This document shows, one piece after another, positions 7,112 through 14,046 of a stretch of 20,179 nt of DNA. The stretch lies in the NCBI GenBank assembly GCA_900767375.1, contig CAAFYX010000027.1:1-20179 (forward strand). Reading direction: 5' to 3'. This DNA is from Rikenellaceae bacterium. Its GTDB lineage: Bacteria > Bacteroidota > Bacteroidia > Bacteroidales > UBA932. A program made the position numbers and the translations under genes. Numbering within the stretch: the first letter of the stretch is position 1; the number at the start of each line of letters is the position of its first letter. The notes beneath the pieces are model-generated. The model saw nothing but the letters and a program-made list of their open reading frames with translations, was not told the DNA's origin and did not search any database.

Positions 7112-7666
7112 TTACAACAGGATGGAGACCCCGATGCCGACAAGGACCAGCCCGCCTGCAATTTCAGCCCACCTGCCAGCCTTCGAGCCAATGGTCTTTC
7201 CGCCGAAAATGCCGGCCACCACTGACAGCGCCGTCACTGCGAACACTGCCAGAGCCATCGGCATCACCTCATTCCAAGGTTTGGAATCCATTGACAATGA
7301 GACACCTACCGCCAGCGCATCAATGCTTGTGGCAACGCCTCCGATGATAACGTTCTTCAGACCGTTCAAGTCCTTCACTTCATCCTCTCCCCTGATGCCC
7401 TCGATGAACATCGAGCCGCCCACATAAAGCAGCAGAAGAAAGCCTATGACATGGGCAATCTTCGTCAGAAGTCCTGCCAGGAAACTCCCGAAAGCCCATC
7501 CTGCAAGCAGCAGCCCGGTCTGGATCACGGCGAATGCCAGCGCCACCCTGAGCACTTCCTTCCATCGGACGGACTTCAGTGTCACGCTCGAGCAGAGCGA
7601 GACGGCGAAGCAGTCCGCACAGAGCGAGAGAGCAAAGATCAGGGCTGAAACGACAGTCAGTATCAT
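7112..7666 (-). CDS. mntP: MntP family putative manganese efflux pump
   Basis: This 184-residue, very hydrophobic protein has about six membrane helices and the internal duplication typical of MntP. The two halves carry matching motifs with acidic residues inside membrane helices: LCADCFAVSL (Asp18) and SIDALAVGVS (Asp116), corresponding to the conserved aspartates of E. coli MntP. The family exports Mn2+ from the cytoplasm. It is the last gene of the FKBP-kinase-recR-mntP run. Its ATG overlaps the recR stop by one base (TAATG), so it is probably translationally coupled. No yybP-ykoY Mn riboswitch or long leader is present, so any Mn control would have to act on the whole operon or elsewhere. 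Substrate is assigned by family only. Confidence 0.92.
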   Translation of the reverse strand: MILTVVSALIFALSLCADCFAVSLCSSVTLKSVRWKEVLRVALAFAVIQTGLLLAGWAFGSFLAGLLTKIAHVIGFLLLLYVGGSMFIEGIRGEDEVKDLNGLKNVIIGGVATSIDALAVGVSLSMDSKPWNEVMPMALAVFAVTALSVVAGIFGGKTIGSKAGRWAEIAGGLVLVGIGVSILL

Positions 7667-8277
7667 TATGGTTTGAATGCAGTTCTGTTTACGATGGAAC
7701 GCCCGAGGGTCAGGGAGTCGGCATACTCCAGATCGTCGCCGAATCCGAGACCTCTGGCCAATGTCGTCACCTTCACGCCCAGACCGGCTATCTGCCTGTA
7801 GATGTAGAACGACGTTGTCTCCCCTTCCACATCCCCGCTCAGCGCCAGGATCACCTCCACAGCCGGATGGGCGGAAAGCCGGTCGACAAGCTGGCGGATG
7901 GTGAGGTCCGACGGACCGATGCCGTTTATCGGAGAAATGATGCCGCCAAGGACGTGATAGACGCCGCGGTACTGCCCGGTGGCCTCAATGCTCATCACAT
8001 CACGCACGCTCTCAACGACGCAGATAGTATTATGGTCGCGGGTATGGTCGGAGCAGATGGAGCATCTGGCAGAGTCCGAAATCATCATACAGTCGCAGCA
8101 GTACTGGACCTCATCGGTCAGTCTGTTGATAGCCTCTGTGAAATGGTGCCCGTTCTCCTTCGGCTGGCCCAGAAGATGGAGCGCCAGCCTCAGCGCGCTG
8201 CGGGAGCCCACTCCCGGAAGGGAGCCGATGGCCTCCACGGCGTTCTGCAGCAGTTCGGAAGGATATTTCTCTATCAT
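7666..8277 (-). CDS. recR: Recombination protein RecR
   Basis: This 203-residue RecR works with RecF/RecO in loading RecA at single-strand gaps. The full domain order is visible: an N-terminal helix-hairpin-helix (IGSLPGVGSRSALRLALHLL, about residues 17-36), a four-cysteine zinc finger (Cys60, Cys63, Cys72, Cys75), a Toprim domain from about 84 to 180 (CVVES, LGGIISPINGIGPSDL, LSGDVEGETTSFYI) and a short C-terminal end. Length equals the family norm of about 200 residues. The ATG overlaps the stop of the upstream kinase-like gene as ATGA (8274-8277), and the stop overlaps the mntP start as TAATG, so it sits in the middle of a coupled operon of functionally unrelated genes. Confidence 0.97.
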   Translation of the reverse strand: MIEKYPSELLQNAVEAIGSLPGVGSRSALRLALHLLGQPKENGHHFTEAINRLTDEVQYCCDCMMISDSARCSICSDHTRDHNTICVVESVRDVMSIEATGQYRGVYHVLGGIISPINGIGPSDLTIRQLVDRLSAHPAVEVILALSGDVEGETTSFYIYRQIAGLGVKVTTLARGLGFGDDLEYADSLTLGRSIVNRTAFKP

Positions 8278-9113
8278 AAGCAGTGATATTCCGCCAGTCC
8301 CTCGATAGGGTTGGCGATGATTCTGGAGATCCTCACTCCGCGACGGGCAGCGATCGCCCTGATGATATCGGCACAGGCCACAGCATAGCTGCCGATGAAT
8401 CCCACAGGCACGTCAGTGCGGTCATAGCGCATCAGAGAACGGTCGAAGAATGACTCCAGGCTGGAATCAACAAGGGAACGCACATAACCGCTGGATGCGC
8501 GACGCTCAAGGATCCACGGAGCAAAGCTTCCCAGATACGCCGAAGGGGCCTCTTCGCGGTAGACGCGCCTGACAACGGTCATATAGTCCACCTCGAAGGC
8601 GGCGCCGAACTCGGAAGCAAGAGGCTCGGGGACAAGCCCTTTTATATAATCGGCCAGGAACTGCTTTCCAAGGCAGGCACCACCGCCCTCGTCGCCAAGG
8701 ATGAAACCGCCGGAACGGACATTGGAGACAATGTCCCTGCCGTCGAAGAAGCAGCTGTTGGACCCTGTACCAAGTATGGCAGCGATGCCGGGGCCGTGCC
8801 CGCAGACAGCACGCGCCGCGGCGAGCATGTCCGACGCGCACTCCACCGGAGTGCCGGGGAATGCAGCCGAAAGTGCCGCAACGGCATTGGCAAAGACCTC
8901 CGAGCCCTCGATGAGCCCGGCGGCATAGAAATGGACGCCGGAGAAGGAAAGCCCCTCCATTGCATCCCTGGCCTGAAGGATCAATGCATAAACCGCCTCG
9001 GAGGACATGGTCGCGAAATTCATTCCGGAAGTTTTAACCTTCCGGATGATTTCACGTCCTTCCACTGCGAACCAGCCGGCCTTGGTGGCTCCGCTGTCAA
9101 CGATAAGTTCCAT
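8274..9113 (-). CDS. BadF/BadG-type ATPase, N-acetylglucosamine kinase-like
   Basis: This 279-residue protein has the actin/hexokinase/Hsp70 nucleotide-binding fold. Seen motifs are an N-terminal phosphate loop (MELIVDSGATKAGWF), a second phosphate motif (AAILGTGSNSCFF), GGFILGDEGGGACLGKQ, and an adenosine-type motif (GFIGSYA) near residue 242. These match the BadF/BadG/BcrA/BcrD ATPase family, whose closest characterised relatives of this size are GlcNAc/glucosamine kinases. A role in phosphorylating an amino sugar, perhaps recycled from the cell wall, is therefore plausible but not proven. There is no cysteine cluster for an iron-sulfur centre, which argues against a dehydratase activator. 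It starts on the TAATG shared with the FKBP stop and ends in ATGA overlap with recR. Confidence 0.85.
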   Translation of the reverse strand: MELIVDSGATKAGWFAVEGREIIRKVKTSGMNFATMSSEAVYALILQARDAMEGLSFSGVHFYAAGLIEGSEVFANAVAALSAAFPGTPVECASDMLAAARAVCGHGPGIAAILGTGSNSCFFDGRDIVSNVRSGGFILGDEGGGACLGKQFLADYIKGLVPEPLASEFGAAFEVDYMTVVRRVYREEAPSAYLGSFAPWILERRASSGYVRSLVDSSLESFFDRSLMRYDRTDVPVGFIGSYAVACADIIRAIAARRGVRISRIIANPIEGLAEYHCL

Positions 9114-9718
9114 TAGAGGACCTCGAGAAGTTCAACCTTGAATACAAGAGCTGCGCAAGGAGGGATGCTTCCGTGAGCACCGGCCTCACCGTATGCGAGC
9201 TGATAAGGTATGTAGAGTTCGTATACAGAGCCCTCAGACATAAGCTGGAGACCTTCAGTCCATCCCTTGATGACCTGGTTAAGGCCGAAGACTGCAGGCT
9301 CGTTCCTGTCGTATGAGCTGTCGAACTTCATTCCGTTTGTAAGGGTGCCCTCATAGTGGCAGCGGACCTTGCTGGTCCTGCCAGGCTTCTTTCCGGTGCC
9401 CTGCTTGATGACCTTGTACTGAAGGCCGCTTGAAAGGACCACGACGTCCTCCTTCTTTGCATTCTCCTTGAGCCAGCTTTCGCCCTCCGCCTTGAAAGCG
9501 GCTGCCATTGCGGCCTGCTTTTCATTGGCCTCGGCCTCAGCCTTGGCGAAGAAGTCGTTCAGGACGGAGTTGGCCTCCTCCATTGAAAGGGCGGGCTTTG
9601 CACCTTCGAGGCTGTCCTTCACGCCATTCTTGAAATCCTCATAATCGAGCTTCTGAACGTTTGACTGTGCAAGGCTCTGGGCGATGCTCATTCCCAATGC
9701 ATAACTGAGTTTATCCAT
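9113..9718 (-). CDS. FKBP-type peptidyl-prolyl cis-trans isomerase (FKBP_N plus FKBP domains)
   Basis: This 201-residue proline isomerase assists protein folding. The N-terminal helical dimerisation domain of the FkpA/Mip/FKBP22 group is visible at about residues 1-80 (KLSYALGMSIAQSLAQSN, then an alanine/glutamate-rich helix), followed by the catalytic FKBP domain at about 95-201 (GLQYKVIKQGTGK, HYEGTLTNGMKFDSSYDR, VIKGWTEGLQLM, YIPYQLAYGE). There is no signal peptide or lipobox, so it is predicted to be cytoplasmic, unlike FkpA. It is the first gene of the four-gene overlapping run. A strong hairpin terminator ends only about 17 bases before its ATG, leaving no obvious room for a separate promoter. 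Confidence 0.93.
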   Translation of the reverse strand: MDKLSYALGMSIAQSLAQSNVQKLDYEDFKNGVKDSLEGAKPALSMEEANSVLNDFFAKAEAEANEKQAAMAAAFKAEGESWLKENAKKEDVVVLSSGLQYKVIKQGTGKKPGRTSKVRCHYEGTLTNGMKFDSSYDRNEPAVFGLNQVIKGWTEGLQLMSEGSVYELYIPYQLAYGEAGAHGSIPPCAALVFKVELLEVL

Positions 9719-9735
9719 ATTTTGAAAAAAAGATT

Positions 9736-9767
9736 AAAAAAAGCGGTCGTTTGGAGGACCGCTTTTT
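9736..9767 (-). terminator. Intrinsic terminator after fba (near-symmetric)
   Basis: A perfect GCGGTC/GACCGC stem (9743-9748 with 9757-9762, eight-base loop) is flanked by seven A on the left and five T on the right, so A-T pairs extend the stem. On the minus strand it is followed by seven T and lies just past the fba stop. The symmetry would let it stop transcription from either side. Confidence 0.85.
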
Positions 9768-9783
9768 CTATTGCGTATTTGAA

Positions 9784-10782
9784 TTAAGCTTTGTTGTCTG
9801 AACCGAGGACGTTGACGATCTTGTGGATGTACATCTTCTTCATGTTCTCACGTGCAGGGGTGAGGTACTGGCGTGGGTCGAAGTGGCTAGGGTTCTCAGC
9901 AAGGTGCTTGCGGACTGCAGCGGTCATGGCAAGACGTGAGTCGGAGTCGATGTTGATCTTGCAGACAGCGCTCTTTGAAGCCTCGCGGAGCTGCTCCTCA
10001 GGAATACCTACTGCATCCGGAAGCTTGCCGCCGAAAGCATTGATGGTGTCGACCTCGTCCTGAGGGACTGAAGATGATCCGTGGAGAACGATTGGGAATC
10101 CAGGGAGCTTCTTCTCAACCTCGTGGAGAACGTCGAATGCGAGTGGAGGTGGAACGAGCTTGCCGGTCTTAGGGTCACGGGTGCACTGCTCAGGGGTGAA
10201 CTTGTAAGCACCGTGTGAAGTACCGATGGAGATAGCGAGTGAATCGCAGCCTGTACGGGTGGCGAAGTCGATTACTTCCTCAGGCTTTGTATAGTGTGAA
10301 ACTGCAGATGAAACCTCATCCTCTACACCGGCGAGAACGCCGAGCTCAGCCTCAACGGTAACGTCAAACTGGTGTGCATACTCAACAACCTTCTTTGTAA
10401 GAGCGATGTTCTCCTCGTATGGAAGAGCGGAAGCATCGATCATTACTGAAGAGAAACCAGTGTCGACACAGTCCTTGCAGGTCTCGAATGAATCACCGTG
10501 ATCAAGGTGGAGGACGATCTGAGGGTTCTCCCAGCCGAGTTCCTTAGCATAAGCGACAGCGCCTTCAGCCATGTAGCGGAGAAGGGTTGCGTTGGCATAC
10601 TTGCGTGCGCCCTTGGAAACCTGGAGGATAACCGGAGACTTGGTCTCAGCAGCTGCCATGACGATGGCCTGAAGCTGCTCCATGTTGTTGAAATTGAATG
10701 CAGGGATAGCATATCCGCCTGCAACAGCCTTTGCAAACATATCTCTTGTGTTCACAAGACCCAATTCTTTGTAAGATACCAT
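9784..10782 (-). CDS. fba: Class II fructose-bisphosphate aldolase
   Basis: This 332-residue zinc-dependent aldolase interconverts fructose-1,6-bisphosphate with glyceraldehyde-3-phosphate and dihydroxyacetone phosphate in glycolysis and gluconeogenesis. Class II features are visible: the catalytic Asp94 followed by zinc ligand His95 in VLHLDHGDS, EAELG (Glu144-Gly148), then His190 in ISIGTSHGAYK and His224 in IVLHGSSSVP, the other two expected zinc ligands. The long form with an extended C-terminal segment (QYLTPARENMKKMYIHKI) is common in Bacteroidota. The gene stands alone, with a TAAATTTG promoter element in the divergent gap to gmk and a strong terminator after it, as expected for a highly expressed enzyme. 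Confidence 0.96.
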   Translation of the reverse strand: MVSYKELGLVNTRDMFAKAVAGGYAIPAFNFNNMEQLQAIVMAAAETKSPVILQVSKGARKYANATLLRYMAEGAVAYAKELGWENPQIVLHLDHGDSFETCKDCVDTGFSSVMIDASALPYEENIALTKKVVEYAHQFDVTVEAELGVLAGVEDEVSSAVSHYTKPEEVIDFATRTGCDSLAISIGTSHGAYKFTPEQCTRDPKTGKLVPPPLAFDVLHEVEKKLPGFPIVLHGSSSVPQDEVDTINAFGGKLPDAVGIPEEQLREASKSAVCKINIDSDSRLAMTAAVRKHLAENPSHFDPRQYLTPARENMKKMYIHKIVNVLGSDNKA

Positions 10783-10829
10783 AATTTGATTTTGTATAGT
10801 TATTTAAACACTTTAACCGATAAATCACG

Positions 10830-10837
10830 CAAATTTA
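10830..10837 (-). promoter_or_regulatory. fba -7 promoter element
   Basis: Minus-strand TAAATTTG matches TAnnTTTG exactly and would give a leader of roughly 40 bases to the fba ATG. No clear TTG -33 element is present. It lies two bases from the oppositely directed gmk element. Confidence 0.55.
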
Positions 10838-10839
10838 GT

Positions 10840-10847
10840 TATTTTTG
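10840..10847 (+). promoter_or_regulatory. gmk -7 promoter element
   Basis: TATTTTTG matches TAnnTTTG exactly, 18 bases before the gmk ATG, giving a predicted leader of about 13 bases. A -33 TTG is not evident at the usual spacing. Its upstream region overlaps the fba promoter. Confidence 0.55.
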
Positions 10848-10865
10848 TCGAAATATTAAACAGCT

Positions 10866-11432
10866 ATGGCCAATAAAGTTCTCATATTTTCAGCTCCGTC
10901 GGGCTCGGGCAAAAGCACAGTCGTCAACCACTTGCTTTCCCTTCACCCTGAACTCGAGTTTTCGATATCCGCCACATCCCGCGCCCCGCGCGGAGAGGAG
11001 AAGGACGGAGTGGAGTACTACTTCATCGACGTACAGGAATTCCGTGACAGGATAGCGCGCGACGAATTCGTCGAATATGAGGAAGTGTATGAAGGACGCT
11101 TCTACGGCACCCTCAAGGAAGAAGTGGAGCGCATCTGGGCCAAGGGCCACGTAATCATCTTCGACGTGGACGTAAAGGGCGGAGTGAACCTGAAGAAATA
11201 CTTCGGTGACAAGGCCCTGTCCGTTTTCATCCAGGCTCCGAGCGTGGAGGTCCTCAGGGAAAGGCTCATCGGCCGCGGCACCGACTCGATGGAAGAGATC
11301 GAGAAGCGCGTGGCCAAGGCCGCCGAAGAGATGACCTACGCCGACAAGTTCGACCATATCCTTATCAATGACGACCTTCAGACAGCCCTGCACGAGTCCG
11401 AGGAGGTCGTGGACACGTTTCTTGGCCGGTAA
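10866..11432 (+). CDS. gmk: Guanylate kinase
   Basis: This 188-residue enzyme phosphorylates GMP to GDP with ATP, feeding GTP, dGTP and (p)ppGpp synthesis. The P-loop SAPSGSGKST is at residues 9-18. The GMP-binding segment follows (SISATSRAPRGEEKDGVEYYFI), then YEEVYEGRFYGTLKEEVE, the VIIFDVDVKGG strand, and a lid region RLIGRGTDSMEEIEKRV. Length is close to the family's usual size. nadD follows on the same strand with an overlap of 11 bases if the TTG start is used, so the two form a short operon for nucleotide and cofactor synthesis. Confidence 0.96.
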   Translation: MANKVLIFSAPSGSGKSTVVNHLLSLHPELEFSISATSRAPRGEEKDGVEYYFIDVQEFRDRIARDEFVEYEEVYEGRFYGTLKEEVERIWAKGHVIIFDVDVKGGVNLKKYFGDKALSVFIQAPSVEVLRERLIGRGTDSMEEIEKRVAKAAEEMTYADKFDHILINDDLQTALHESEEVVDTFLGR

Positions 11433-11997
11433 GAGAGCCGCCGTCTACTCCGGCTCCTTCAATCCCCTCCACATAGGCCACAAGGCCATAATGGAATACC
11501 TGACACGGGAGCAGGCCTTCGACCTCGTGTACCTGGTCGTCTCCCCGCAGAGCCCGTTCAAGGGCGCAGAGAACAATCTCACCGCGCGCGACAGGTTCGA
11601 CGCCGCCGTCGCGGCCGTCGCCCGCCACCCTGAGCTCAACGTCCGTGTGGACGACATAGAACTGACAATGGATCCGCCCCAGTACACCATCAGGACCCTC
11701 GACGCCCTGAAGGCGCGCGACCCGGAATATGATTTCACCCTCGTGATAGGAGCCGACAACCTCGCCGGTTTCAACCGCTGGAGGGACTACCGCCGTATCC
11801 TTGTGGAATACGGCGTCGTCGTGTTCCCACGCACCGGCTACGACGCCGAAGCCATCAGGGATTCCCTCATCAATGAAGAAGGCGGAGACAAATACAGAAT
11901 CCGCATCATGTCCGATGCACCCCTGGTGGACATCTCATCCACAGAAATAAGAAACGGCCTCCGAGGAGGCCGTGATATGAGTGAAGTGCTGATGTAG
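11422..11997 (+). CDS. nadD: Nicotinate-nucleotide adenylyltransferase
   Basis: NadD joins nicotinate mononucleotide and ATP to deamido-NAD in NAD synthesis. The nucleotidyltransferase motif YSGSFNPLHIGH follows the start, and VSPQSPFK, DFTLVIGADNLAGFNRWRDY and a C-terminal DISSTEIR motif (the ISSTxIR signature) are present. I choose the TTG at 11422 (191 residues, MAGKRAAVYSGSF) because it places the motif at the usual distance from the N-terminus. An ATG at 11368 would add 18 residues of non-family sequence and overlap gmk by 65 bases. The protein ends only 13 residues after the SSTEIR motif, lacking the usual tail with a P-x-x-V-x-x-Y-I pattern. The stop lies one base from the dnaK stop of the opposite strand. 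Confidence 0.9.
   Translation: MAGKRAAVYSGSFNPLHIGHKAIMEYLTREQAFDLVYLVVSPQSPFKGAENNLTARDRFDAAVAAVARHPELNVRVDDIELTMDPPQYTIRTLDALKARDPEYDFTLVIGADNLAGFNRWRDYRRILVEYGVVVFPRTGYDAEAIRDSLINEEGGDKYRIRIMSDAPLVDISSTEIRNGLRGGRDMSEVLM
11943..11973 (-). terminator. Probable dnaK terminator located inside nadD
   Basis: ACGGCCTCC (11954-11962) and GGAGGCCGT (11965-11973) form a perfect stem of eight to nine base pairs. On the minus strand, 25 bases past the dnaK stop, it is followed by the T-rich run TTTCTTATTTCT. On the plus strand there is no T-tract, so it is directional for dnaK. It also encodes NGLRGGR of NadD. Confidence 0.6.
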
Positions 11998-11998
11998 C

Positions 11999-13894
11999 TT
12001 ACTGCTCGTCCGGAGCTTCAGGACCGTTTGACGGACCCTGAGGACCGTACTGCGGGTCCTGAGGACCCTGAGGTCCGGCCTGGCCTGCCTGAGCGGCCTT
12101 GGCCATATCCTCTGAAGCGGCATGCCATGCAGCCTCGAGCTCGGCGTTGTACTTGTCGATGGCGGCGATATCCTTGGCCTCGACTGCCTTCTTGAGCTCT
12201 GCGCAAGCGCTTTCGATAGCGGACTTCTTCTCTGCAGGGATCTTGTCACCGTACTCCTTCATGTTCTTTTCAGTCTGGAACACCATTGAGTCAGCGTTGT
12301 TGATCTTGTCGATGCGCTCCTTGGCCTCCTTGTCGGCAGCCTCATTGGCCTTGGCCTCGTCACGCATCCTCTGGATCTCGGCGTCGCTCAGGCCTGAGGA
12401 TGCCTCGATACGGATATTCTGGGCCTTGCCGGTAGCCTTGTCAGTAGCGGAGACATTGAGGATACCGTTGGCGTCGATGTTGAAGGTGACCTCGATCTGA
12501 GGTATTCCGCGCGGTGCAGGTGCGATGCCGTCGAGGTTGAACTCGCCGATGAGCTTGTTGTCCTTGGCCATAGGACGCTCGCCCTGGAGGACGCGTACCT
12601 GGACTGAAGGCTGGTTGTCAGCAGCGGTGGAGAACACCTGTGACTTCTTTACAGGGATGGTGGTGTTGGACTCGATGAGCTTTGTCATGACGCCGCCGAG
12701 GGTCTCGATACCGAGAGAGAGCGGGGTTACGTCGAGGAGGAGGACATCCTTCACATCGCCTGCGAGGACACCGCCCTGGATGGAAGCGCCGATAGCGACG
12801 ACTTCGTCAGGGTTGACGCTCTTGTTAGGCTCCTTGCCGAAGAAGTTCTTGACAAGCTCCTGTACCTTAGGAATACGGGTGGAGCCTCCTACGAGGAGGA
12901 CCTCGTCGATGTCGGAAGCGCTCAGGTGAGCGTCAGCGAGGGCCTTGCGGCAAGGCTCGATGGTGTTCTGGAACAGGGTGTCGCAGAGCATTTCGAACTT
13001 GGCGCGGGTGAGGGTCTTCACGAGATGCTTAGGAATGCCGTCGACAGGCATGATGTATGGGAGATTGATCTCAGCGGATGACTGGTTGGAAAGCTCGATC
13101 TTAGCCTTCTCTGCAGCCTCCTTGAGTCTCTGGAGAGCCATAGGGTCGTTCTTCAGGTTGATGCCATGGTTCTCGTTCGCAAACTCGTCGGCAAGCCAGT
13201 TGATGATGACCTCGTCGAAGTCGTCACCTCCGAGGTGGGTGTCACCGTTGGTGGAGAGGACCTCGAACACACCGTCGCCGAGCTCGAGGATGGAGATATC
13301 GAAGGTACCGCCACCGAGGTCGAAGACTGCGACCTTGGAGTTCTTGTCCTTCTTGTCGAGACCGTATGCGAGAGCGGCTGCGGTAGGCTCGTTGATGATG
13401 CGCTTCACGTCGAGACCGGCGATCTTTCCGGCCTCCTTGGTGGCCTGGCGCTGTGAGTCTGAGAAATATGCAGGGACTGTGATGACAGCCTCGGTGACCT
13501 CCTGGCGGAGGTAGTCCTCGGCGATCTTCTTCATCTTCTGGAGGATGATTGCAGAGATCTCCTGAGGGGTGTAGAGACGTCCGTTGATGTCGACGCGCGG
13601 GGTGTTGTTGTCACCCTTCACTACCTTGTACGGCACACGGCCGATTTCCTTGGACACCTGGTCATAGGTCTCGCCCATGAATCTCTTGATGGAGTAGATG
13701 GTGTTTGCAGGATTGGTGATGGCCTGGCGCTTGGCAGGGTTGCCGACCTTCCTTTCGCCGCCTTCTGTGAATGCGACGACTGAAGGGGTGGTGCGCTCAC
13801 CCTCGTTGTTGATGATGACGGTAGGCTGGTTGCCTTCCATTACAGAGACACAGGAATTTGTGGTTCCGAGGTCAATACCGATGATTTTTCCCAT
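11999..13894 (-). CDS. dnaK: Molecular chaperone DnaK (Hsp70)
   Basis: This 631-residue ATP-driven chaperone works with DnaJ and GrpE. The actin-like ATPase domain (about 1-380) shows GIDLGTTNSCV at residue 5 onward, VITVPAYFSDSQRQATK, RIINEPTAAALAYG, AVFDLGGGTFDIS and VLLVGGSTRIPKVQ. The interdomain linker (VLLLDVTPLSLGIETLGG) and the beta-sandwich substrate domain follow, then a helical lid (about 505-600). The C-terminal tail is unusual: about 30 residues of Gly/Pro/Gln (GPQGPQDPQ and similar) ending PDEQ, instead of the short acidic tail common in DnaK. Neither dnaJ nor grpE is adjacent, as often in Bacteroidota. No CIRCE operator is visible upstream. It converges on nadD with one base between stops. 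Confidence 0.98.
   Translation of the reverse strand: MGKIIGIDLGTTNSCVSVMEGNQPTVIINNEGERTTPSVVAFTEGGERKVGNPAKRQAITNPANTIYSIKRFMGETYDQVSKEIGRVPYKVVKGDNNTPRVDINGRLYTPQEISAIILQKMKKIAEDYLRQEVTEAVITVPAYFSDSQRQATKEAGKIAGLDVKRIINEPTAAALAYGLDKKDKNSKVAVFDLGGGTFDISILELGDGVFEVLSTNGDTHLGGDDFDEVIINWLADEFANENHGINLKNDPMALQRLKEAAEKAKIELSNQSSAEINLPYIMPVDGIPKHLVKTLTRAKFEMLCDTLFQNTIEPCRKALADAHLSASDIDEVLLVGGSTRIPKVQELVKNFFGKEPNKSVNPDEVVAIGASIQGGVLAGDVKDVLLLDVTPLSLGIETLGGVMTKLIESNTTIPVKKSQVFSTAADNQPSVQVRVLQGERPMAKDNKLIGEFNLDGIAPAPRGIPQIEVTFNIDANGILNVSATDKATGKAQNIRIEASSGLSDAEIQRMRDEAKANEAADKEAKERIDKINNADSMVFQTEKNMKEYGDKIPAEKKSAIESACAELKKAVEAKDIAAIDKYNAELEAAWHAASEDMAKAAQAGQAGPQGPQDPQYGPQGPSNGPEAPDEQ
12037..12076. 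repeat. Short decamer repeats encoding the DnaK Gly-Pro-Gln tail
   Basis: CCTGAGGACC occurs at 12037-12046 and 12058-12067, followed by CCTGAGGTCC at 12067-12076. GGGTCC and GGACCC around 12054-12068 also form a small palindrome. The repeats encode the low-complexity GPQGPQ stretch of DnaK, so copy number may vary between strains. Confidence 0.6.
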
Positions 13895-14012
13895 AATAGT
13901 TTATACGTTTTGTTTATTATCGATTCATTCTGCGGCGTCCTCGCCGCGGCGACATTCCCTATATCGAAAGATGTGCCATTCGTTTTTGCTGACAATTTGG
14001 CAGAAATATTCA
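13895..14012. other. dnaK-rluA divergent gap
   Basis: This gap should hold the dnaK promoter, but no TAnnTTTG match is visible on the minus strand; the nearest is CATCTTTC. A GC-only hairpin (GCGGCG 13932-13937 with CGCCGC 13942-13947, loop TCCT) would lie in the dnaK leader about 40 bases before the ATG. No CIRCE (TTAGCACTC/GAGTGCTAA) sequence is present. Confidence 0.4.
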
Positions 14013-14020
14013 TATCTTTG
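14013..14020 (+). promoter_or_regulatory. rluA-type gene -7 promoter element
   Basis: TATCTTTG matches TAnnTTTG exactly. Its last base is also the first base of a possible GTG start at 14020. Transcription would therefore begin downstream of that GTG, which supports the ATG at 14047 as the real start with a leader of about 20 bases. Confidence 0.55.
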
Positions 14021-14046
14021 TGGCAGAAATTTCAATCACAAGCGCG

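Noticed and set aside
10890..11393. 167-residue minus-strand frame opposite gmk
   Set aside because: It lies entirely antisense to a canonical guanylate kinase and shows only a mirrored composition.
13932..13947. GC hairpin before dnaK as a CIRCE/HrcA heat-shock operator
   Set aside because: Its arms (GCGGCG/CGCCGC) bear no resemblance to TTAGCACTC/GAGTGCTAA. It may still shape the leader, but nothing supports a named element.
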